Shown here one piece after another: positions 33,361-43,052 of a DNA stretch of 64,000 nt. A program made the translations under genes and the position numbers. The DNA is from Diplolepis rosae. Taxonomy: Eukaryota; Arthropoda; Insecta; Hymenoptera; Diplolepididae. Each line of letters begins with the position of its first letter. The first letter of the stretch is position 1. The stretch is taken from the NCBI GenBank assembly GCA_030998225.1, contig JAPYXD010000714.1:2976001-3040000 (forward strand), read 5' to 3'. The notes under the pieces were generated by a model. It was not told the origin of the DNA, did no database searches, and saw only the letters and a program-made list of their open reading frames with translations.

Positions 33361-35330
33361 TTAGGCAATTCGGATATTTCTAATTGGAAATTTAGTAGTT
33401 TCTGTTTGTAATCGAATTTCGGGGATGTTTACTGGCTGTAAGTATTGTAGTTTTCTTGGTGCCTCTTCCTTTTGAGGGGTTCTTTTTGGGTTTTTTAAAC
33501 ATTTTAGGATTGGATTTTTTCCAAAATAAATCATAATTATTATTATTATGATTATTATTGCACTAGATCCTCCTGTCCAATATTTATTATGTAATTGTTT
33601 ATTAAAAGTTTGTTCTTCGAATTCTGTCAATTGTTCTTCTATGGTTGAAAGTGATTCGTCTGTGTGGAGCCTTTTCCAATTTCCTATGTGAGTTTTTTCC
33701 CACGTAAAAGGTTTTATTTTAGGAAGTTGTTGAATTGTGTCCAACTTTGGAAGAATTTCAGTTATATGGAAAGTAAAATTAGGGTTGTAAATATATTCTT
33801 CTGTCTTTTTATTAATCTGAGTTCCGGTTAGGGTGGTATATTTCGTCCTTGCAGTACATCCTGTACCTAATCGGAGTAGTCCTGAATTGCTGAGGTAGCC
33901 TTTTTCCAGTTTTCCTTTTATGCAGTTAATGCTTATTGGCTCTGGATTTTTTGTTGAATAAATCCAGGCAGATAACGAAGGGATGTAGTTCCAATACATT
34001 TCTTCTTCTATTTTCATCCTGATGTCACAAAGGTGAATGGTATCTTTTGATGGTCTTATTAACATCAAACATTCGCATGAGTTGGTTGTGGAAACTTCGT
34101 GCTTGGGCTGGGTGTTTTCACAGATGGTGTTGTAAAAGGTTTTTTGACAATTATCATAATATTCTTTGCTTACGAGAAAGAATTTTCTTTCATCATTTGC
34201 CAGGGCAATATACGGAGTTTTTGGTATTATATAAATAGATTCTGTTGTATTCGGAGATATTTGTTGATACACTGGATGTGCATAAATTTCATAAAGCTGA
34301 TACCCTGCCTTATCAAGTAAGGGTATGTCGACGGCGATGAGCAGTCGTCCAGAGCTGATTCTAACATCTGTTTTTCCTAATTTTGATAGTTCTTCTGCTC
34401 GAACATGTGAAGTGGGTATTGGAAATTCGTTTTCACTTAATTTAAAATGTATTTCGGTAATGATTTCTTGGAGTTGTTCTTTAGTGAGAAGGAGTGGATG
34501 TAACCTTTTGCTCGTGCTGCTTCTACTATTTTTATAAATTGTTTTAAACTTTCGGCTAAGTGATTAAGTTTTATCTCAATATGGTCAGCCCATTGTCTTA
34601 TTTTTCTGAAATATATGATGTTACTCCAGAATTGGTTATGCGATTCTAGGTTTTTGATGGTCTCGTTTAGTTGTTGTTGTATGTTGGCGATCTCTTGCGA
34701 TTTTTGATTCAATTCTAGGTGAATGTTGTTGATTTCTGATTTGACAATGTGGGTCTGTTTTCTCAAAATTTTGCTAAGGTTATTTTGTCTGTCATGTAGT
34801 TCGTTGATAGCGTTATCATATTCTTCTGCGTCGTCGGAAGTCATCACTCCTATCACTGGTCCAATAATTGATCCGATAAAGCCTAATAGGGGTGCTCTTC
34901 GTTTCTGCATACTTGGGGGTGGGTTTTCTGCTTCTGGTGTATCTTGCTTTATTTCTGTTAACATATTTTTTAATTCTTCATAATTATTTTCGATTTGTTT
35001 GACTTTTCCATTCAACAGGTCTACTCTAACTTCACTTCTGCAGTCTTCTTCTAGGGATTGGTCCAAACATGTTGAATATACGTTGTTTATATCAGTTGAT
35101 ATGTTTTTAGATTGGAGATGGGCTTGTAGGTGCTGTGGATCCATATACACGACAATCCTCCAATATGTATTGGTAATACGTAAGGGCTCAACTTTGGCGT
35201 AAAATAGTCCAGGGTTGTTTCTCAATGGTTGAATTTCATATTGTGTTGGGGTGACTGGGGTTGCAAAAATAATGACGATCAAGATCCAGGTCCATTTTTC
35301 TCGGCCTTGGGTGGGGTTTAGTTGGTCCAT
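33361..35330 (-). pseudogene. env: F-like envelope glycoprotein gene (element 1), frameshifted
   Basis: Two overlapping frames make up env: 35330-34437 and 34272-33361 (the latter frame is open further upstream, to about 34500). The first part has a signal-peptide-like segment (residues 12-29), a basic KRR site at about 143-145 followed by a hydrophobic glycine-rich stretch that fits a fusion peptide, and long helical heptads. The second part has a Cys-rich ectodomain and a membrane anchor of consecutive isoleucines (AIIIIIIIIMIYFG) before a basic tail. This is the layout of baculovirus F and errantivirus Env proteins, which mediate membrane fusion. The frame changes near 34500, so this copy cannot make the whole protein without frameshifting. 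Confidence 0.85.
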
Positions 35331-35615
35331 TCTGCTACTGGATGATGCTGCGTATCAGAAAATATATATAAGTACTTTTCAAGATAGGTTTTATTTAATC
35401 TTATCCCTTTACTCTGTTAAATTACTGTATTGTTGAGTTTGGGGTTTTTGATTTATCAAAATTAAATTTTATGATTTTAATATATTTTATTTTGATCATT
35501 TTGAATATTCTACATGTGGTTACAGGGTCTATAGGTGTTATTATAACATATATATGTATTGGATATTATGCCTATTACAATGTGTTTATTAAAGTTCGAG
35601 TAGTGTGTGAGACAT

Positions 35616-36203
35616 TTATTGAGTGATATAAATTAAATTTTTAATGTTATCTACAGGATCCCAAAAATCCTCTTCCGTAACAGTGTAATTTTCTTTAAAA
35701 TTTTTATTACGTTTTATTATTCTTGAACAATTTTCTACTTTATGTCCTCGTAAATAACAATATTCGCAACATTGTTCCCACTTATATAGCTTAATGAGCA
35801 TCCTACTTTCTTTGTCTTGACACGAAACAAAAATATCTTCTACTTCATTATTAATATTTCGCTCTTCGCTAAAATAATAATTATCCTCTAGTTTTTTTAG
35901 AATTTTCCTTGCTGCCTCATGTTCAGCATTTTTAAGTTTGTTTTCGCCATTACTACTTTCTGAAAAAATCTTATTACGTTTACAATCTTTTATAGTACAT
36001 GATGCGTAAAAGGTCCTATTATGAGCTGGTCCTTCTGACTTTATTAGGATATAAGAGGGTTTGGTAAATCCGTATTCGGCTGATAGCTCTTCCAACGCTC
36101 CCTTTGGATTCTTGAGGTGTTCCACATCTCCTTTGGGATGTATGTATGTGGGATAGATTCGTCCTCTGGGGAGTGGTGAGTCCAAGGTTGTGAGACCAGA
36201 CAT
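35616..36203 (-). CDS. accessory protein: dsRNA-binding domain plus CCHC zinc knuckle
   Basis: A complete 195-codon ORF between pol (stop ~46 bp upstream) and env (start ~285 bp downstream). Residues 31-106 match the double-stranded-RNA-binding fold: ALEELSAEYGF, then PSYILIKSEGPAHNRTF with the hallmark EGPAH-x3-F, a beta segment FYASCTI, and the C-terminal helix KLKNAEHEAARKILKKL. Residues 146-159 form a CCHC knuckle (C-x2-C-x4-H-x4-C). No such gene belongs to the standard gag-pol-env set, and Gag of this element lacks a knuckle. Plausible roles, all inferred: masking dsRNA from Dicer-2 or ADAR, or RNA packaging in place of nucleocapsid. Element 2 carries a related gene (58677-59139). Expression presumably needs splicing or a subgenomic RNA. 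Confidence 0.85.
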   Translation of the reverse strand: MSGLTTLDSPLPRGRIYPTYIHPKGDVEHLKNPKGALEELSAEYGFTKPSYILIKSEGPAHNRTFYASCTIKDCKRNKIFSESSNGENKLKNAEHEAARKILKKLEDNYYFSEERNINNEVEDIFVSCQDKESRMLIKLYKWEQCCEYCYLRGHKVENCSRIIKRNKNFKENYTVTEEDFWDPVDNIKNLIYITQ

Positions 36204-36248
36204 GTCCTTCCTATAATGAGAAGACTATTAGTTTCTAATATTAAGTGA

Positions 36249-38377
36249 TTATTCGTAAGCTATTTTGAGTTTGTCTACGTGTTTTTGGAATAGGGTTTCG
36301 TTTTTGTCTTTCAAAATCGCTGTGTGTTTATCCAAGAGTTTAATAATTTCGAAAGGTCCATAATATTTGCTGTCTAATTTACCGCGTTTTTTTACTTCCT
36401 TTTGTACATAGACTTTATCTCCTACTTTTCCAAGGAACGATCTTGCTTTAGCGTCGTAATTTAGTTTGGAGTTTTGTTTTGCTTTTATCAAATTGTCAGC
36501 TGCCATATTTTTAATTTCTGTTAATCTGCAGATTAATTCTTGTAAATATGAGCCATAGGTCTCTAATTTTTCGTAATTGGGGAATGAACTAGGGGTACGG
36601 GCTATTTTTCTGAACACTAATTCGAATGGGGTGAATTTTGTCGCACTGTGGACAGATGTGTTGTAAGCAAACATGGCGAATGGTAGCAGTTGATCCCAAT
36701 CGTCATAGTTTTCTGCATAGGCTCTAACATAATCCATTAGTACGGCATGGCTCCTTTCTAGTGAACCATTAGATTGTGGTCTATAGCCTGAGGTGGTTAT
36801 TTGTTTTATTCCAAATATTTTTGATAAATTACTCAATAGGTTGTTCACAAATCCTTTTCCTTTATCGGTGAGAATTGCCTTTGGTGCTCCATACTGAGAA
36901 ATAAGGTTTTTTGCTAATGCATGGGCTATTGTTGCTGCTGAGATGTCTGGAATTGGTACTGCTATGCAGTATTTTGAAAGGTTGTCCTGCATGGTTAATA
37001 TGTGCTTATTGCCGTCTGGGGTGGTTGGTAATTTGCCTACAGTGTCTAAAGAAACTTTATCAAAGGTATCCAGGGGTGTATCTGTTATCAACATGGGTTC
37101 ATGAATTTTGGCTCTTACAATTTTTTGTTCTTGACAAATTTTGCATTTTCTTACAAAATCAGTGACTTGTTCCTTGATTCCTGGCCAAAAGTACCTTTCT
37201 CGAATTCTTTGGTATGTTTTGTTAACTCCTTTATGGCCTCCGATCTTACTATTGTGGTTTTCAGAAATTATTTCTAGACGTGACTCCTCAGGGGGTGTAC
37301 TTATATTTCCGTAACACATACTTATCTTTATATTACTATTTTCAAACTCGTTGATTATCATTTTGAGCAGTTCTTCCTTCGTCAGGTCGTCTGTCAAGTC
37401 TCCTTGTCGCGAAATACGAAATTCGGTGATGTTTTCTCTGAATAGAGCCACTCTTAAATTATGGAGGGCTGTTTGGAGAATGGTTTTATCTATGTTGTCG
37501 AAATGTCGGTTTTTTATTATCAGTGAATATACATTATATTGTCCTCTGGGGGTAATCAATACTTCTCCTATTTTTGGCTGTTTAATTTTTAATTCCTGTG
37601 GGTCTATTGCTCCGATGTTGATTAGTAATCTTCCTACAGGGGTAGTTACTTTAACATCAGCAGAAAGAAAATGTACATAATTATTCCTTAAATATGTTAA
37701 GTTTTCTCTGCAACTAAGAACTTTGAAGTTTGTCGTAGGGGCGTTTGAGCTACAACCGGTGGGTAATCCTGGAGGGATGCTGGTGATAAGCTTAGAAGTG
37801 TTTTTAGTCTTGTCATTATGTGTGTTTTCAGAGATTTTTTCCGAAAATTGAGGAATTTCCATGTCCATTCTGCGTGGCTTGTATCTAGTGGATGAAGTTA
37901 CTGTATTGGGGTGGTCTTCTTTATTACTTGAATATGGGGTTGATATCGCTTTAGGTTCTTTGAATGCTGAAGGACTAACGTTTGCTAGCATGTCGGGTGT
38001 TGCAGGTATCTCAGGTCCAAAAGTTACGCTTTTCCGGGTCCGCAGAGGTGGATTGGGGGTAGGTTGATCTTCTTCATCAGAAGATGGGATTCCGGGGTCC
38101 AAATTTTCCTTTGTTTCTGGGTTCACCTCCTTTCCCATTTTTTGTGTTTCTTTCATCAATTTCTGTGCTGTTTCAATTGCTGTTTTAATTCGGTTATCAA
38201 ATTCAGTTTCACTTTCTGGTTCTAGTTTCTTCGTTAAGGGTTTTGCTATTGCGGAGAAGTCTTTTATAAATCTCCGGTAGTATCCTGCTAGCCCTAGGAA
38301 CTGTTTGATATTTTTAGGGTTCTTGGGTTGCGGAAAACATTGTACAGCCTCTATCTTCTTTGGATCGGTTTTACACC
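36249..38377 (-). CDS. pol: pol, 3' part: RT thumb/connection, macro-like segment, integrase
   Basis: Open from about 38377 to the stop at 36249, one base out of frame with the RT ORF. It begins with the gypsy RT connection (FLGLAGYYRRFIKDF). RNase H should follow, but no TDAS-type motif is present; instead a Pro/Asp/Glu-rich linker leads to ~110 residues around LINIGAIDPQEL, GEVLITPRGQYNVYSLIIK and FRISRQGDL, which look like an alternating alpha/beta macro-like fold (inference). Integrase then has the HHCC finger (GGHKGV ... CKICQ), DDE core (VSLDTVGK; ILTDKGKGF; NGSLERSH) and a GPY/F module (KYYGPFEIIKLL). The enzyme inserts the cDNA into nuclear DNA. Integrase motifs appear intact. Confidence 0.88.
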
Positions 38378-39917
38378 TTCGCTGCTAATGATGTGACCCA
38401 AGTAAGCTATTTCTTTAAATAGAAATTCACATTTTTCGGGTTGCAGAGACAGGTTTGCTTCTTTTAATCGTTTTAGGAGTCTTCTTACCTTTTTTCCGTG
38501 TTCTTCTAGATTGTTTGCGTATACAACTATGTCGTCTAGGTATACGAATAGTTCTGTTCCTTGCAGTCCTATTAACACTTGATCCATTAGCCGTTGGAAT
38601 GTGGCTGGTGAATTTTTTAATCCCATGGGCATTCTGACATATTCATAATGCCCATTTAATGATGAGAAAGCTGTCTTAGGTCTGTCCGCAGGGTCTAGTT
38701 CTATCTGGTGAAATCCACTCGCAAGGTCAAATACTGAAAAATATTGGGCCCTACCTAAATGATCAAGAATTTCGGAAATATTTGGCAGAGGGTAAGCATC
38801 GCCAATCGTCTTTTCATTGAGAAGGCGGAAGTCGATCACTATTCTCCATTTTCTTTTTCCGGTGTGGTCCAATTTTTTAGGTATAATTAGTAATGGAGAG
38901 TTGTAGGGTGATTTTGAATTTTGAATGGCTCCTTCAGTTTTCATTTTAGTTATGACGCGTTCTATTTCTTCTTTCTGAGCTGGTGAAAACCGGTAAGGGC
39001 GGGTGTTTATCGGTATTTCGTCTGTTGTATGTATTTTATGTTGTACCAGATGTGTAGAGGTTAGTGGTTCCCCAGGCAGATAAAAGCTATCTGGAAACTC
39101 TCGCACTATTTCTATAACGTGCTCCTTTTCTTCTTGATTGAGATGATCTAACTGTAATTTGTCAATTACTTCCTCTATTTTGCCTCTTTCACATTTGAAA
39201 TTTTCAGCTAAAAAATATTCGTCTGAATCTTCTCCTGGTAAATTATAATATTCGAAGGGTATTAATTCTTGTGGGGGTATTTCAATGCTTAAATCTTTTT
39301 CAGTTGTGTTGATTGCTAATACGTGGCAAATTCCGTTTGCGTTTGTTACAGCTGCTTCACCCACTAGTACTCCTTCTGTAGTTTTAATTAAGGGTAGATA
39401 ACCTTCTTTTAATTCTGTATTTGTGACTTCTACGGGGATTACTCGTTTAGTTCTGGCTTTGATATGGATAGGTCCTAATGATGTCCCTTTGTAGCCTTCC
39501 ATATTTTCCTGGGCTATTTTGGATTCTTCGTCTACAAATGGTACAGGTTTGGTTGGGTTGGAATGAGTGACGATTGTGTTGTGCCAAAATGAAATCTCTA
39601 CCTTTTCTTGTCGGAGGTATTCTCTTCCTAAAATCCCGTCGGTGTTGATAGGAAAATCTGGTTCTGTGACGTGAAAGGTCACTATTGAGTTTTTAATTTT
39701 TATTTGAACGGTTCCAAGGGTTGAAATCTTATTCTGGGTTATTCCAGCTATTTCAATTGCTTCATTGTGTGATACCATAATGTCTTCGTCGAGTGAGCTT
39801 AGCTTAATTATGTTTACGTCTGCTCCAGTGTCGACTAGTAATTGGGCCTTGTTTTCTTTAAAATTGGGTGAGCTGATCTCTACTACTGGTGATTCTCTCC
39901 TAAATTTTGTGCACAGG
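38351..39917 (-). CDS. pol: pol, 5' part: protease and reverse transcriptase
   Basis: Open in the -1 frame from the end of gag. Near the start it has the aspartic protease active site LLVDTGADVN and the flap/GILGREYL end. The RT domain follows: PYRFSPAQKEEIERVI, KWRIVIDFRLLNEKT, FSVFDLASGFHQIELD, AFSSLNGHYEYVRMPMGLKN, and the catalytic VYLDDIVVYA. The frame ends at 38351 just after EGVKP, where a one-base loss in an A run (about 38375-38380) shifts out of the downstream pol frame. The first ATG-like start (39778) lies inside protease; translation instead enters from gag by frameshift (see 39901-39907). Confidence 0.93.
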
Positions 39918-41007
39918 ACTTTCTTTGCTGCATTAATATCCTCACACTGCTTTGACGCTCTTTTTGGTCTGTGCTCGTCGTCGCGTCCTCTCGGCGAGCA
40001 AGGCTGGAGTTTAAATGTTCTGTGTTTGATGGAGATGGGGATGGCGTACGAGGGGGGTTGGTGGGGTTCTTATAGGGGTAGTTAGGGTTTGGATATGGAA
40101 TAGGGTGATTTGGGTAATAAGGATATGGTTGATAGGGTGGATATGGGGGGTATGGATAGGGGTGGGGGGAACTGCTGGGGTAGTTTTGTTCCGTTGGGAA
40201 ATGGTTTCGTCTATTTAATCTAGGTGAATTTTGCCTATCTTCATTGGGTCTATTTCTTTCTGGGGAGGCCGCAAATCGGACATGCGGACTAGGGCTGCGA
40301 TCACGCATTCCTGAATATGCAGGTTGAGCAAAATTTCTGTCATAAAAATTATTATGTGGGGATTGAGGGTTTAACTGATGTCTTGATTCGTATTCTATGG
40401 CATATTTTAGAGCTGCTTCTATTGAATTTGGATTTCGGCTTTCTACTGCTCCCGAGAGTCCATCTGGAAGTCCACGAATAAAAGATTCTAACGCACAATC
40501 GTTGAGAGGGGCTAACAATAGATCCGCGTTATCGTATTTATCTTCTAGTGCGGCTTGCGCACCAGATTTTAATAATGTAAGGCGATCGTAGTATTCACTT
40601 ACACTTTCGTTACGGGTCATTTTGATGTTCGAAATTTCGTGTGTGTACCAGGTATATGACTTGTGAGGAGCAAACCGTTGTTTGAGGTGGTCAATCAAGT
40701 CCTTCATGGAGAAAAAACTTTTTCCGTGTGTGCTATCTCTTGCTGCTCCCTTCAGTCGGGAGAGAACCGCCCTGATATACTGTTTTTCACAGTTGGTAGG
40801 TATGCTGGCTTCTCCGTTTATCACGTCCTGAATAAAGTCTCTTACTGGCATATTTTTACCATTAAATATCGGCACATTCATTATGCCTTGTTGAATAGCA
40901 AAACATTCTGCCATGGATGTTACCATTGCGTCGTTTAAGGTACGTGAGATGTCGCCGGTAAAATCGGTTGTTCCGGTCTTGTCTGATCGAATGCTGTCTT
41001 TGAGCAT
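39883..41007 (-). CDS. gag: gag of element 1
   Basis: A 374-codon ORF starting at ATG 41007. The middle matches the gypsy-group capsid region (FAPHKSYTWYTHEISNIKMT, NESVSEYYDRL, ALESFIRGLPDGL). The C-terminal third is Pro/Tyr/Asn-rich low complexity (repeated YP and PYPP) and the end is basic. No CCHC zinc knuckle is present, as in errantivirus Gag. Gag should form the cytoplasmic particle that packages genomic RNA. The stop at 39883-39885 lies 15 nt beyond a slippery heptamer leading into pol. Confidence 0.88.
   Translation of the reverse strand: MLKDSIRSDKTGTTDFTGDISRTLNDAMVTSMAECFAIQQGIMNVPIFNGKNMPVRDFIQDVINGEASIPTNCEKQYIRAVLSRLKGAARDSTHGKSFFSMKDLIDHLKQRFAPHKSYTWYTHEISNIKMTRNESVSEYYDRLTLLKSGAQAALEDKYDNADLLLAPLNDCALESFIRGLPDGLSGAVESRNPNSIEAALKYAIEYESRHQLNPQSPHNNFYDRNFAQPAYSGMRDRSPSPHVRFAASPERNRPNEDRQNSPRLNRRNHFPTEQNYPSSSPHPYPYPPYPPYQPYPYYPNHPIPYPNPNYPYKNPTNPPRTPSPSPSNTEHLNSSLARREDATTSTDQKERQSSVRILMQQRKSCAQNLGENHQ
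39901..39907 (-). promoter_or_regulatory. -1 ribosomal frameshift heptamer A_AAT_TTA (gag-pol)
   Basis: In gag frame the codons read CAA AAT TTA GGA, giving X_XXY_YYZ = A AAT TTA, the same heptamer as used by Rous sarcoma virus. Slipping back one base gives AAA TTT AGG, exactly the frame open through protease. The gag stop follows 5 codons later. Confidence 0.75.
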
Positions 41008-41183
41008 GTTGGTGGTTTTTTTAAACGCTTGAAAATTATCAATGAGTGCTCTGAACTGGCACTATTATTATGTTTGATGTAATCTCGACGTCTGTATTTA
41101 ATGCTCAATCCAAATCTCTATTTTTGGAAATTTATGGGCCTAAAATTGAATATGAATTACAAGTTTACCTTTATCAATTTTGT

Positions 41184-41459
41184 CTATTTGACTAAATCCG
41201 GAATAGGAAGATTCAATTTAGAAATAAAGGATTTTCCAATTACTCCTGCGATACCTGTACCTATTTCGTGTTTAATTATGTTGAATTTAATTGAATTACG
41301 CAAAATTGGGATTTCTACTGATCCTACTGTTGAAAGAGTGGCGTTATGTAGTATGTAGATTTTTAAATGGTTTATTTTGACTTCGGGGTTTATTTTATCC
41401 TTTTGGATTAAATTGATATTTAGTGTTGGATCGTACAAGAAATCTCCTATTTTATTTCA
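41184..41459 (-). pseudogene. protease-like fragment upstream of gag
   Basis: The minus-strand frame has STVGSVEIPILRNSIKFNII followed by GVIGKSFISKL. This parallels the C-terminal half of the element's own protease (STLGTVQIKIKNSIVTFHV ... GILGREYL). The DTGA active-site half is absent. It lies in the leader, before gag, where no protease is expected, and may be a duplicated or captured fragment. Support is by motif pattern only. Confidence 0.45.
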
Positions 41460-41499
41460 TAATAGGTCAGAATATACTGAAATTATAATATTGGTTTGA

Positions 41500-43020
41500 T
41501 GTTTTATTATTATTTGAGTTTGGTTAGTTGCCATATAATGTAGCCAACTTTATTATTATTATTTAGTATAACTATTGATTTTGAATTTCAATTTGTTTTT
41601 GTTGAAGAATTTATGCTGTAGTTTTAACGCACTGTCGATTTTGATCGCGATGTATGCAGGTACTCTACGTTCTTAGCCTTGAATGCTATGAATTCAGTGA
41701 TGCAAAGGGGGTCAGGTCAGACGTATTTAATATTCGCCTGAGTGAATATTACACTTGTTATTTTAATAGTTGTTTAAGAGAATTAACAAAAGTTATTTTG
41801 AGCGATATGAAATTGGACAAGTTAGATTTAATGAAAATGCGCGAACAATTCTGACAATTATAAAATTTGTTTATTGCTAACAAATAACAAAATTGTTTAT
41901 TTTTACAGAATTTTAGTGATGTAAGATTGGACAAACTAGACTCAAGCACAATTTTTGGACAATCTTCACATTCAAAAATATTCTGTTAGTTAATTAAGTT
42001 GAAAATTGCAGTTTATAAACAATACAATACGAGCACTTCAAATTTTGCCTTACCCAATGATCGAAATCACTGGTGACCGTTCAACGTACCTAAAAAGGAC
42101 TTATACTCTTGAAGGCTGTTTTTTGTTTGTATTAAACTCAATCTAAAACTTAGTTAACAATTTGTGATTGGAAACAAACTGTTATATTTTAAGTAAATTT
42201 GATGAAATGTTCACTGTTTAATTTATTTTTGATTTGATTTTACTGTGATATAAATTTTATTTATTTCGTTTGCCTTTTTATGTGTTTTTATTTATTTTAT
42301 TAGATTTCAATAATTTCAGTTATTCAAGATTGGGCAAACAAAATCTTGACTAATTTTAGGAATTAGAGAAATTATTTAGTTGGGTATAAATTATTGGCAA
42401 TTATTAGTTTAAGTAATGCAAAATTAGACAAGCATGACTCAAGCACAAATTCCTGAATAATTTTTGCATTTACAAAAACTACAATATGTCGATAATTCAA
42501 TTATTTATAGAATACAATTGAGAATTTTAGTGATGCAAGATTGGACAAACCAGACTCAAGCACAACACTTTGGACAATCTTATGCAATCACAAATATTCT
42601 TTCAATTGTTTAAAGTGAAAATGAAAGTTATAAACAATACTTGACACACACTACGAACTTTGCCTTGCCCAGATGATCGAAACCACTGGTGACCGTTCAA
42701 CGAATCTAAGAAGGACTTATACTCTCGAGTGCAGTCTTTGTTCTGTTTAAAACTTAGATAATAACTTATTTTGTTTAAATAATTATTCCAAAAATGTTTT
42801 AATTTTGAAAAGCGAGAATAATTTTTAATTAATTCCGACTATTTGAAATTCAACAATTTTAAATTTACTTATTTCAATTTATTCATTAATAATTTAGAAA
42901 ATTTCCGAAATGTGAAGCTTAATAGTTATGTAACAATCTAAATTTTCCGAAATGATTGTACATGTAATTTTGTCGCTTCAAATTATAAATTTGGAATTTA
43001 TTATTAATTGTGACAACAAT
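41500..43020 (-). repeat. leader repeats of element 1
   Basis: Two ~243-bp direct copies lie at about 41909-42152 and 42522-42765 (GATTGGACAAAC.AGACTCAAGCACAA ... ACTGGTGACCGTTCAACG ... AAGGACTTATACTCT). Weaker versions of the ATTGGACAA..GACT unit occur near 41812, 42333 and 42425. Position between primer site and gag is where gypsy carries its insulator repeats; no known factor site is recognised. Confidence 0.75.
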
Positions 43021-43026
43021 AGTGAC

Positions 43027-43046
43027 GATCCCACCGCTGCCACCAA
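43027..43046 (-). promoter_or_regulatory. primer binding site (tRNA-Leu type)
   Basis: On the minus strand TGGTGGCAGCGGTGGGAT lies 7 nt after the 5' LTR. It is complementary to a tRNA 3' end ATCCCACCGCTGCCACCA, which from general knowledge fits tRNA-Leu(AAG/UAG). It confirms transcription direction right to left. Confidence 0.8.
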
Positions 43047-43052
43047 ATCAGC

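Noticed and set aside
34723..35202. Plus-strand ORFs across env
   Set aside because: Antisense shadows of env heptad coding; no splice sites or domain.
37351..37680. 109-aa plus-strand ORF inside pol
   Set aside because: Antisense shadow of the macro-like segment of pol.
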